Shown: piece by piece, positions 1 through 5,481 of the stretch
Layout of the letters: each line of letters begins with the position of its first letter
How positions within the stretch are numbered: the first letter of the stretch is position 1
From: Pseudomonadota bacterium
GTDB lineage: Bacteria > Myxococcota > Myxococcia > Myxococcales > Myxococcaceae
Assembly: GCA_023424585.1 (NCBI GenBank)
Contig: JAFADT010000642.1
Location: 1 to 5,481, forward strand
Reading direction: 5' to 3'
Length of the DNA: 5,481 bases
The notes under the pieces: model-generated
What the model was told of the DNA's origin: nothing
The model's input: only the letters and a program-made list of their open reading frames with translations
The model's database searches: none
Position numbers and translations under genes: made by a program

Positions 1-2
1 AG

Positions 3-1286
3 GCGGGGCTGCCCATCCTGGGCACGTCGCCGGACGCCATCGACCGGGCGGAGGACCGCGAGAAGTTCGCGAAGCTGATCGAGAAGCTGGGGCTGCGGCA
101 GCCGGAGAACGGCGTCGCGCGCAGCCACGCGGAGGCCTTCAAGGTGGCCGAGCGGATTGGCTACCCGGTGATGGTGCGTCCGTCGTACGTGCTGGGCGGG
201 CGGGCGATGGAGACGGTCTACGACGCGGCCAGCCTGGAGCGCTACATGCGCGAGGCGGTGAGCGCGTCGCCGGAGCACCCGGTGCTGATTGACCGCTTCC
301 TGAAGGACGCCATCGAGGTGGACCTGGACCTGGTGGCGGACCGCACGGGGCAGGTGCTGATTGGCGGCGTGCTGGAGCACATCCAGGAGGCGGGGGTGCA
401 CTCGGGTGACGCGGCGGCGACGCTGCCGCCGCACTCGCTGTCGCCGGACCTGGTGGAGCGGATGAAGGACCAGGCCATCGCGATGGCGCGCGAGCTGGGG
501 GTGGTGGGGCTGATGAACGTGCAGTTCGCCATCCAGGGGAAGAACATCTACATCCTGGAGGTGAACCCGCGCGCCAGCCGCACGGTGCCGTTCATCTCCA
601 AGGCGACGGGCGTGCCGATGGCGAAGATCGCGGCGCTCTGCATGGTGGGCAAGACGCTGAAGGAGCTGGGCCGCACGGAGGAGCCGGAGTTCCGGCACGT
701 GGCGGTGAAGGAGAGCGTCTTCCCGTTCGCGCGCTTCGCCGGGGTGGACGTGATCCTGGGCCCGGAGATGAAGTCCACGGGCGAGGTCATGGGCCTGGCG
801 GAGGACTACGCGTCCGCGTTCGCGAAGAGCCAGCTGGCGGCGGGGGTGAAGCTGCCCAAGGGCGGCCGGGTGTTCATCTCCGTGAAGGACGAGGACAAGC
901 CGGCGGTGGTGGACCTGGCGCGGCGCCTGCGGTCGCTGGGCTTCAGCCTGACGGCGACGTCGGGCACGCACGCCTACCTGGCGACGAAGGGCATCGAGTC
1001 GCAGCGGGTGCAGAAGGTGAAGGAGGGGCGGCCGAACATCGTCGACAAGATCGTCGACGGGGAGATCGTGCTGGTCATCAACACCACCTTCGGCAAGCAG
1101 GAGATCGCGGACAGCTTCTCCATCCGGCGCGAGTCGCTGATGCACTCGGTGCCGTACTACACGACGGTGCAGGCGGCGCGCATGGCGGTGGGCGCGCTGG
1201 AGTCGCTGAAGCGCTCGGAGCTCGCGGTGAAGCCGTTGCAGGGCTACCTGTACGGCGAGGACGGCGTGCCCCAGGCGCGCCGGTAG
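3..1286 (+). CDS. carB: Carbamoyl-phosphate synthase large subunit, C-terminal part (5' end outside window)
   Basis: This is the large subunit of carbamoyl-phosphate synthase, which makes carbamoyl phosphate from glutamine-derived ammonia, bicarbonate and two ATP for pyrimidine and arginine synthesis in the cytoplasm. The frame is open from the window edge; in-window residue 1 is Ala at base 3, and 427 residues precede TAG at 1284-1286, roughly the last 40% of a ~1,080-residue family protein. Residues 1-222 match the second ATP-grasp (carbamate kinase) half: GTSPDAIDRAEDREKF, RPSYVLGGRAME, AGVHSGD and EVNPRASRTVPF, including metal- and nucleotide-binding Glu and Asn. Residues ~287-397 form the MGS-like allosteric domain with TSGTH, KEGRPNI, INTTFG and YYTT, which align by eye with the effector-binding region of E. 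coli CarB. The GTG at 144 is internal, not the start. The gene is intact to its normal end. The IS begins 7 bp after the stop codon. Confidence 0.97.
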   Translation, partial: AGLPILGTSPDAIDRAEDREKFAKLIEKLGLRQPENGVARSHAEAFKVAERIGYPVMVRPSYVLGGRAMETVYDAASLERYMREAVSASPEHPVLIDRFLKDAIEVDLDLVADRTGQVLIGGVLEHIQEAGVHSGDAAATLPPHSLSPDLVERMKDQAIAMARELGVVGLMNVQFAIQGKNIYILEVNPRASRTVPFISKATGVPMAKIAALCMVGKTLKELGRTEEPEFRHVAVKESVFPFARFAGVDVILGPEMKSTGEVMGLAEDYASAFAKSQLAAGVKLPKGGRVFISVKDEDKPAVVDLARRLRSLGFSLTATSGTHAYLATKGIESQRVQKVKEGRPNIVDKIVDGEIVLVINTTFGKQEIADSFSIRRESLMHSVPYYTTVQAARMAVGALESLKRSELAVKPLQGYLYGEDGVPQARR

Positions 1287-1289
1287 CAC

Positions 1290-1293
1290 CTAG
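1290..1293. repeat. CTAG target duplication, carB side
   Basis: CTAG sits directly outside the carB-side inverted repeat and is matched by CTAG at 2174-2177. Because CTAG is its own reverse complement, the duplicated length (TA versus CTAG) cannot be fixed from this copy alone. It lies 3 bp after the carB stop codon. Confidence 0.8.
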
Positions 1294-1308
1294 GCCGTGT
1301 CCGCAAAT
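1294..1308 (+). repeat. IS terminal inverted repeat, carB side (transposase 3' end)
   Basis: GCCGTGTCCGCAAAT is identical to the reverse complement of 2159-2173. Including CTAG the match is 19 bp. Beyond it the two ends differ (TAGAGC here, AATTCGAGC at the other end). The transposase TAA stop (1308-1310) overlaps its last base. Confidence 0.93.
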
Positions 1309-2128
1309 TAGAGCCAGAGGCGGATGGAGGCGATATGGACCATCGCCAGGTAGTTGGCAGCGCGCTTCTCATAGCGCGTCGCCACCCGCCGGTTCTGCTT
1401 CAATCGATTGAAGAGACACTCCACCCGGCAGCGCTTGCGGTAGGCCGTGCGCTGGAAGGCGCGTTGCCGGGGCTGGTCCGAGCGAGTGGGGATGATGGCG
1501 TGCACCCCATGTTCGCGGCACTAGGCGCGCAGGCTGGGGTAGCTGTAGCCTTTGTCCGCCGCGAGGGCATCGGGCAAGCGACGTGGCGCCCCCGGCGAGT
1601 GCGCTCTCGGCACGCTGCCGCCCGTCATCAGTGCCTCGAAGGCCTGCGTCTCATGGCGCTGACCTGCTGTCAGCTCGAAGACGAGCGGCCTGCCCTGGCC
1701 CTCCGCCCGGACGTGCAGCTTGGTAGAGAAGCCGCCCTGGCTGCGGCCCAGCGCTTCGGCCTCCCCCCTTTTACCGGCGTGCCGCGTGCGCCGGCTGCGT
1801 GCTGGTGGGCGCGGATGACGCTGGCGTCCAGGAAGTGCAGCGTCCAGTCCAGGCGCTCATCCTCGTGCGCTTCGGCCTGCAACTGCCGCAGCACCCGCGC
1901 CCAGATGCCTGCCTCCTGCCAGCGGTAGAAGCGGCTGCTGAGCGTCTTCCAACTGCCGAACTGCTCCCGAGGCACGTCACGCCAGGGGGCTCCCGTGCGC
2001 AGGACCCAGAGGATTCCGTCGAGCACTTCGCGGTGGTCTTTGTTCGGACGGCCCCGCGCGGGTTTCTGGGGCGGCAGCAGTCCTGCCAGCCGCTCCCACT
2101 GGGCGTCTGTCAGCTCTCCTCGGCTCAT
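1308..2128 (-). pseudogene. IS427-type transposase, two-frame DDE enzyme interrupted by an amber codon
   Basis: The transposase starts at ATG 2126-2128, with AGGAG 3 nt upstream (2132-2136). Frame A (2128-1670) carries the N-terminal DUF4096-like region (LTDAQWERLAGLLPP, TGAPWRDVP, FYRWQEAGIW) and the first catalytic Asp in LDASVIRAHQHAAGA, residue 101. The remainder lies in the -1 frame, reached at the A4G6 run at 1763-1772. It carries GGFSTKLHV, the second Asp in AADKGY (residue 192) and the Glu in RVECLFNRLKQNRR (residue 237), ending at TAA 1308-1310 for a joined length of about 273 residues. The -1 frame is interrupted at codon 203 by TAG (1521-1523), where relatives usually have a hydrophobic or aromatic residue; a single G-to-A change from TGG (Trp) would explain it. 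Translation would stop before the catalytic Glu, so the protein should be inactive. Family assignment is firm; inactivity is inferred. Confidence 0.9.
1763..1772 (-). promoter_or_regulatory. Probable -1 ribosomal frameshift site, A4G6
   Basis: On the minus strand the codons GTA AAA GGG GGG AGG run over AAAAGGGGGG. Slipping back one base on the G run turns AGG GCC-type reading into GAG GCC GAA GCG. That frame restores the conserved region between the first and second catalytic Asp. Two-frame transposases joined by frameshifting are known in this family. A fixed indel is the alternative, but the position in a homopolymer run at a domain junction favours programmed slippage. Confidence 0.65.
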
Positions 2129-2158
2129 GCACTCCTAACACCCGCCTCCGCTCGAATT

Positions 2159-2173
2159 ATTTGCGGACACGGC
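2159..2173 (-). repeat. IS terminal inverted repeat, oxidase side (transposase 5' end)
   Basis: This is the exact reverse complement of 1294-1308. It precedes the transposase start by 30 bp. A promoter would be expected in this gap, but no convincing -35/-10 pair is visible. Confidence 0.93.
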
Positions 2174-2177
2174 CTAG
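2174..2177. repeat. CTAG target duplication, oxidase side
   Basis: This second CTAG copy borders the IS. Bases 2174-2176 read on the minus strand are the TAG stop codon of the FAD oxidoreductase, so the target site overlaps that gene's end. Confidence 0.8.
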
Positions 2178-3535
2178 AGGCCGAGCGCCGCCTTGCACGT
2201 CTTCACGTACAGGTCCCGGAAGAGGTTGTCCGGGTCCGTGCGCCGCTTCACGGCCTGGTAGGTCTCCTTGTTCCAGACGCTCCAGAAGGTCTCCTCGTCG
2301 TAGTAGTTGTAGGAGATGAGCGTCTTGGTGCCGTTGACGCGCTGGAGCTCGTCCTCGAGCTCCTTGTAGACGTTGCGGCCCGGCGGCTGCTTCATGCCGT
2401 ACACCGCGAGGTCCAGGAACAGCGGGTCCTTCATGCCGGACCACCACCGGGGCGTCAGCCACTCGTAGTCGCGCGTCCGGCGGAAGGGCACGCACCACAG
2501 GGGATAGTGGCGCAGCTCGCGGTGGTACCAGTCCATGAAGTCCGCCGCGCGCGAGAAGGGGACGAACACGTCCACGATGACCGGCGGGTCCTTCTTCGGC
2601 AGCAGCTGGGTGAAGCGGTTGGCCGTCCGCAGCACGCTGTCGGAGTGGATGAGCTTTCCGAACAGCGCCCGCGCCAGCAGGTTCCTCGGTCTGGCGTGCG
2701 TGACGCCGCGGTTGTAGCGGAAGAGGTAGTCGTACGTCGTGAGGTAGTCCTCGCTCCGGCGCGGGATGCTCTCGCAGTACGCCGTGAGCCAGTCGTAGCG
2801 GTGGACGTAGGGCGCCCGGTCCACGAAGTGGCCCACGCACAGCACGTGCTTCGTGGGAGAGAAGATCTGCCCGTCCAGGTAGTCCGCGCCCGGGTCCTGG
2901 AAGTGGTGCCAGATGGCCTGCTGGAAGGACTCCAGGGAGGTGTGCGTCTCGTTCGTCACCCGGACGTAGGGCGCGCAGCGGACGAGCTTGAACTGGACCT
3001 TCGACAGGATGCCCAGCGTCCCGAACGAGCCGTGCATCATCTGGAAGAGGAGCGGGTCCTCGCGCGGTGAGCAGCGCAGCACGTCGCCCCTGGCGGTGAT
3101 GACCTCGTACTCCAGGCAGGTGTCGTGGAAGCCGCCCTGGCGGAAGGACATGGACTCGATGGAGCACCCCGCGATGGCGCCCCCGAGCGTGATGGTCTTG
3201 TGCGCGGGGACGATGTACGGGATGAGCCCGTGCGGCAGCGTCGCGCGCACCACTGCGTCGAAGGTGACGGCGGGCTCCGCCGTGCAGGTCAGCCCCACGG
3301 TGTCGATGTCGAGGAGTTGATCCAGGTCCCCCAGGTCCACCTTCTCGTCGCGCCGCCGGGCATCGAACCGCTTGGGCACGCTGTGGGGCGGGGACTTCTT
3401 CTTGAAGGACGCGGGGCCGCTTCCCTTCCGTCGCCGCAGCTGCCGGGCGATGGCCTCCACCTTCGCCGCGTGGAGGGACTCCGCCCTTGAGGGGGCATCC
3501 CCCCGGGGTCCGCCTGTCACCGACTCCGTGCGCAT
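2174..3535 (-). CDS. FAD-binding oxidoreductase, DHCR24/DIMINUTO-like (delta-24 sterol reductase family)
   Basis: This predicted 453-residue flavoenzyme has a PCMH/VAO-type FAD-binding domain at about residues 65-187, with DLGDLDQLLDID, TITLGGAIAG (115-123) and the block ESMSFRQGGFHD (127-138). This is followed by LEYEVITARGDVLRCSP and the G-rich SFGTLGIL (170-177). The C-terminal half resembles DHCR24: VFVPFSRAADF, RHYPLWCVPFR, LFLDLAVYG, the segment YNYYDEETFW and the end LYVKTCKAAL. DHCR24 proteins reduce or isomerise an isolated C=C in a lipid substrate using FAD. Bacterial members act on varied or unknown substrates, so the reaction here is not assigned. No signal peptide or membrane anchor is visible, unlike eukaryotic DHCR24. 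ATG 3533-3535 is chosen because GGAGG lies 6 nt upstream; in-frame upstream starts add a low-complexity extension. It is the last gene of the minus-strand set, and its stop lies in the IS target site. Family 0.9; specificity unknown. Confidence 0.88.
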   Translation of the reverse strand: MRTESVTGGPRGDAPSRAESLHAAKVEAIARQLRRRKGSGPASFKKKSPPHSVPKRFDARRRDEKVDLGDLDQLLDIDTVGLTCTAEPAVTFDAVVRATLPHGLIPYIVPAHKTITLGGAIAGCSIESMSFRQGGFHDTCLEYEVITARGDVLRCSPREDPLLFQMMHGSFGTLGILSKVQFKLVRCAPYVRVTNETHTSLESFQQAIWHHFQDPGADYLDGQIFSPTKHVLCVGHFVDRAPYVHRYDWLTAYCESIPRRSEDYLTTYDYLFRYNRGVTHARPRNLLARALFGKLIHSDSVLRTANRFTQLLPKKDPPVIVDVFVPFSRAADFMDWYHRELRHYPLWCVPFRRTRDYEWLTPRWWSGMKDPLFLDLAVYGMKQPPGRNVYKELEDELQRVNGTKTLISYNYYDEETFWSVWNKETYQAVKRRTDPDNLFRDLYVKTCKAALGL

Positions 3536-3539
3536 CCTT

Positions 3540-3546
3540 CTCCTCC
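3540..3546 (-). promoter_or_regulatory. Ribosome binding site of the FAD oxidoreductase
   Basis: GGAGGAG on the minus strand lies upstream of ATG 3533-3535, with 6 nt between its GGAGG core and the start. It is the best Shine-Dalgarno match among the minus-strand genes here. It fixes the start and argues against the 30-codon upstream extension. Confidence 0.8.
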
Positions 3547-3616
3547 GTTGGCAGAAGGGTGGGGAAGGTTCCCATCCAGGGGAGTCCCCCCTGTGGGCGC
3601 AGTCCCTGTCGCCCGC

Positions 3617-3646
3617 CTGCCCCACGGGCGTCCGTCCGTGGGGCAG
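3617..3646 (-). terminator. Strong intergenic hairpin between desaturase and oxidase, terminator- or attenuator-like
   Basis: CTGCCCCACGG pairs perfectly with CCGTGGGGCAG: an 11-bp stem with an 8-nt loop. It starts 19 nt after the desaturase stop codon and ends 81 nt before the oxidase start. No U-tract follows on the minus strand (GCGGGCGACAGG), so it is not a textbook intrinsic terminator. It may be a partial terminator, an mRNA 3'-end stabiliser or a processing site that sets different levels of the two genes. A second, weaker 6-bp hairpin (CAGGGG/CCCCTG, 3577-3593) follows. The 129-bp gap holds no other feature I can support, and no clear promoter. Confidence 0.5.
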
Positions 3647-3664
3647 TGTCGCGCACCTGACGGC

Positions 3665-4738
3665 TCAAGGGGACTCGAGCCGGTGGCGCAGCTCCGAGGT
3701 GCTGAGCGCCGGTGTGCCGTCCCGGCCCATCAGCGTCTGACCATCCGCGGAGTAGAGCGCCGGGCGCCGGTACAGCGTGCGCAGGGCGTGCAGGTGGGGA
3801 TAGACGATGGACGCTCGGGGGCTCAGCTCGCGCAGGTGCTTGCGCAGGAGCGGGGCGTACTTCGGGCTCTGCGCCGGGAAGATGTGGTGCTCCTGGTGGT
3901 AGCTGAAGTTGAAGTGGAGCCAGTTCATCAGCGGGTGGGTCTCCACGCTGGCGGTGTTCACGAAGGGGTTGTCCGTCTCCTCGGACGCGGGCTGCATCCA
4001 GTGGTTGGTGGCGATGTAGATCATCAACGTGACGTTCCCGATGAGCAGCGGGAGCACCAGTCCGTAGAGCGCGGCCCGGGGGCCCAGGGCCCACCCGAGC
4101 GCCACCCAGCCCGCGGTGACGAGCAGCGTGAGCGCGCGCTCCCGCACGCGGTGGAGGTGCACGTGCTGGAACGCGGGCAGCCGGCAGTGGTGCCAGAGGA
4201 AGGCCTGGCCCTGCGCGGTGAAGAAGACGCTGAAGCTGATGAAGCTCAGCCAGTGTCCGGAGCCGGGGGACATGGCGTGGAACAGCTTCGCGAACCCCTG
4301 GGTGTGCCAGTCCGCCCTGCGAGGGAGGATGTCCGGGTCTCGCAGGAGGACGTTGGCGGCGCCGTGGTGGGCCTGGACGTGCCAGGCCCGCCAGTTGCCC
4401 GGCGTCACCAGGAAGGGCGCGAAGCCCACCCAGCCCAGCAGGGTCTCCCACCGCCGGCTGTGGAACACCGAGTGGTGCAGGGCCTCATGCGCGGCGAGCC
4501 CCACGGCGGTGATGAGCTGGCCCAGCGCGATGGCGATGAGGAGGCACGCCCAGGAGGGCAGCGTCCACGTGCCCAGCACCCAGAGGAGCGCCGCCTCCAC
4601 CGGCACGAGGCAGAGCGCGACGATGCCGCGCAGGGGTTGTCGTTCGAAGGCCTCCGGGGGCAGCACGCGGCGCAGCTCCGAGCGGAGCCGTCTGGCGTCA
4701 TCCGGGGAGAGGGGAAGGGACGAAGAGGAGTCAGTCAT
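3665..4738 (-). CDS. Membrane fatty acid desaturase (three-histidine-box family)
   Basis: This predicted 357-residue integral membrane di-iron desaturase or hydroxylase introduces a double bond (or hydroxyl) into an acyl or related lipid chain using oxygen and an electron donor. The diagnostic His boxes are HEALHH (84-89), HVQAHH (120-125) and HQEHH (281-285, in FNFSYHQEHHIFP), with extra His in ATNHW (246) and NWLHF (275). Hydrophobic segments at about 36-57, 63-83, 162-182, 203-220 and 222-243 place the boxes on the cytoplasmic side, as expected for the family. The length is normal and no residue is obviously missing. ATG 4736-4738 is taken as the start; its Shine-Dalgarno is weak (AGG about 10 nt upstream). 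A TTG at 4766-4768 would overlap the upstream stop as TTGA and is the alternative start. It lies 26 bp after the dehydratase gene, probably in one operon. Regioselectivity and substrate cannot be read from the sequence. Confidence 0.93.
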   Translation of the reverse strand: MTDSSSSLPLSPDDARRLRSELRRVLPPEAFERQPLRGIVALCLVPVEAALLWVLGTWTLPSWACLLIAIALGQLITAVGLAAHEALHHSVFHSRRWETLLGWVGFAPFLVTPGNWRAWHVQAHHGAANVLLRDPDILPRRADWHTQGFAKLFHAMSPGSGHWLSFISFSVFFTAQGQAFLWHHCRLPAFQHVHLHRVRERALTLLVTAGWVALGWALGPRAALYGLVLPLLIGNVTLMIYIATNHWMQPASEETDNPFVNTASVETHPLMNWLHFNFSYHQEHHIFPAQSPKYAPLLRKHLRELSPRASIVYPHLHALRTLYRRPALYSADGQTLMGRDGTPALSTSELRHRLESP

Positions 4739-4764
4739 GGCGGTTGCCTGGACGTGAAGGGGGT

Positions 4765-5481
4765 TCAAGCCATGGGGCGGGCGACGCCGCCTTCGACGAG
4801 CATCCGCAGGCGGCCGGTCTCGTCATGCGCCGCCGCGGTGCCGCACTGGAGCAGCGCTCCCTCCACGCGGGGGGCGAGCGCCTTCAAAGTGAGGCGGCGT
4901 GGGGCGCTGGCGCCGTGCGCGACCAGGTCCCGGTCGAACGTGGCCCGCTGGACGCCCACGGGCGCGAACACGTCATTGGACACGCCCTCCACGTGCATCG
5001 CGCTCAGGCGCAGGGCCGCGTCCAGCACGAGCGCCGGCACACCGTGGCCCGCCTCCCGAGGTGTCTCCGGCAGCCCGAGCCTCGCGAAGCGGGCGTCCTG
5101 CTCCAGGCGGATCTCCTCCAGGCAGTCGAACATCCGGCGCAGCTCGATGGGCGAGCCCGAGGTGCAGTGCGGATCATGCGCGGCCACGCCGTGGCCCGAA
5201 GCGCGGGCCGCCTCCAGCCGCGGCGAGGCCCTGGGGGGCTCCGCCGTCAGCGTGAAGCGGGCCTCGGCGTAGACGAGGTCGCGCTCCAGCACGACGCCGG
5301 AGGCATGGACGACGTCGCCGGTGAGCTTCACCTGCACGCTGTGCTGGCCCGGGGCGTCGGTGAGCGGCGTGCACTCGGCGCGCAGGGGCTGCTGGCCTCC
5401 GGGCTTCACGCGGATGAAGCGGGAGAAGCGCACGTCCTCGATGGTGACGGTGCGCAGCTCGGGGCGCGCGTCGTCCAGGGC
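4765..5481 (-). CDS. C-terminal dehydratase (double-hotdog) domain of a polyketide-synthase-like protein, 5' end outside window
   Basis: The frame is open from the window edge and ends at TGA 4765-4767, giving 238 residues. It resembles a PKS dehydratase. The strand VRFSRFIRV (17-25) matches the 'VRFLRPLVL' element that follows the catalytic-His hotdog, and VLDAALRLSAMH (152-163) in the second hotdog carries the expected catalytic Asp at 154, followed by FAPVGVQR. The catalytic His motif (HxxxGxxxxP) would lie upstream, outside the window, so activity cannot be judged. The polypeptide ends right after the dehydratase, with no carrier or thioesterase domain in the window. It could be a KS-AT-DH or KR-DH type synthase, a PUFA-synthase-like subunit or a stand-alone dehydratase. 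The GTG at 5433 is internal, not a start. The desaturase follows 26 bp downstream. Confidence 0.72.
   Translation of the reverse strand, partial: ALDDARPELRTVTIEDVRFSRFIRVKPGGQQPLRAECTPLTDAPGQHSVQVKLTGDVVHASGVVLERDLVYAEARFTLTAEPPRASPRLEAARASGHGVAAHDPHCTSGSPIELRRMFDCLEEIRLEQDARFARLGLPETPREAGHGVPALVLDAALRLSAMHVEGVSNDVFAPVGVQRATFDRDLVAHGASAPRRLTLKALAPRVEGALLQCGTAAAHDETGRLRMLVEGGVARPMA

Larger units (their letters stand above)
1294..2173 (-). mobile_element. IS5-family (IS427-like) insertion sequence, ~880 bp, probably non-autonomous
   Basis: This is a complete insertion sequence. The ends are 15-bp perfect inverted repeats beginning GCCGTGTCCGCAAAT, each directly bordered by the palindrome CTAG, which reads as a 4-bp target duplication. 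If the true duplication is only TA, the element extends 1 bp further at each end. Length, ends, target sequence and the two-frame DDE transposase all fit the IS427 group of the IS5 family. The transposase is on the minus strand, the same direction as the downstream oxidase operon, so read-through from that operon would transcribe the IS and then antisense to carB. No passenger gene is present. The intact ends and duplication imply a fairly recent insertion, while the amber codon in the transposase implies this copy needs a helper. The closest named element cannot be identified without a database comparison. Confidence 0.93.

Noticed and set aside
1308..1505. Separate 65-residue gene at the IS left end
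   Set aside because: It is the C-terminal part of the transposase (VECLFNRLKQNRR) beyond the amber codon, not an independent gene.
1335..1928. 197-residue plus-strand open frame inside the IS
   Set aside because: It is antisense to the transposase; the minus-strand frames carry all DDE motifs and this one has none.
1799..3070. 423-residue plus-strand open frame spanning the IS end and the oxidase
   Set aside because: It crosses an insertion-sequence boundary, so it cannot be an ancestral gene, and it is antisense to the transposase and oxidase.
3536..3625. 30-codon N-terminal extension of the FAD oxidoreductase
   Set aside because: A strong GGAGG lies just upstream of the ATG at 3535, and the extension is low-complexity and without family similarity.
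2157..4451. 764-residue minus-strand open frame across the oxidase and desaturase
   Set aside because: It is a GC-rich shadow frame: proline/arginine/alanine-rich low-complexity protein with no recognisable motif, overlapping two genes with clear family motifs in another frame.
3548..5272. 574-residue plus-strand open frame
   Set aside because: It is antisense to the desaturase and dehydratase, with biased composition and no motifs; typical of high-GC DNA lacking stops.

Overview
This is a very GC-rich bacterial window with strong G/C preference at third codon positions. It joins a housekeeping gene (carB) to what looks like a lipid or polyketide modification operon, with an insertion sequence between them. 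Base composition and gene mix (a PKS-type dehydratase, a membrane desaturase and an FAD oxidase near carB) suggest a myxobacterium of the Myxococcus/Corallococcus type. That assignment is an inference from style; no taxonomic marker was tested.

Layout. Positions 3-1286 (+) hold the C-terminal ~427 residues of the carbamoyl-phosphate synthase large subunit. Positions 1294-2173 are one IS5-family (IS427-like) element of about 880 bp. It has 15-bp perfect terminal inverted repeats flanked by CTAG on both sides. Its transposase is on the minus strand, split over two frames joined at an A4G6 slippery run, and broken by an in-frame amber codon, so this copy looks non-autonomous. The rest, all on the minus strand and reading right to left, is the 3' end of a polyketide-synthase-like dehydratase gene (4765-5481, cut by the window edge), a membrane fatty acid desaturase (3665-4738) and a DHCR24/DIMINUTO-like FAD oxidoreductase (2174-3535). 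A 129-bp gap between the last two holds a perfect 11-bp-stem hairpin.

How it fits together. The three minus-strand genes share a direction, and the first two are 26 bp apart, so a common transcript is likely. All three encode enzymes that make, introduce or act on carbon-carbon double bonds in acyl, polyketide or isoprenoid-like molecules. A joint role in making or tailoring an unsaturated lipid or polyketide is reasonable but unproven. The IS sits exactly at the junction of the convergent carB and oxidase genes. Removing it leaves only 3 bp between the two stop codons, and the oxidase stop codon is itself part of the CTAG target. The insertion therefore spared both reading frames. I see no RNA genes, CRISPR array, origin or attachment site.
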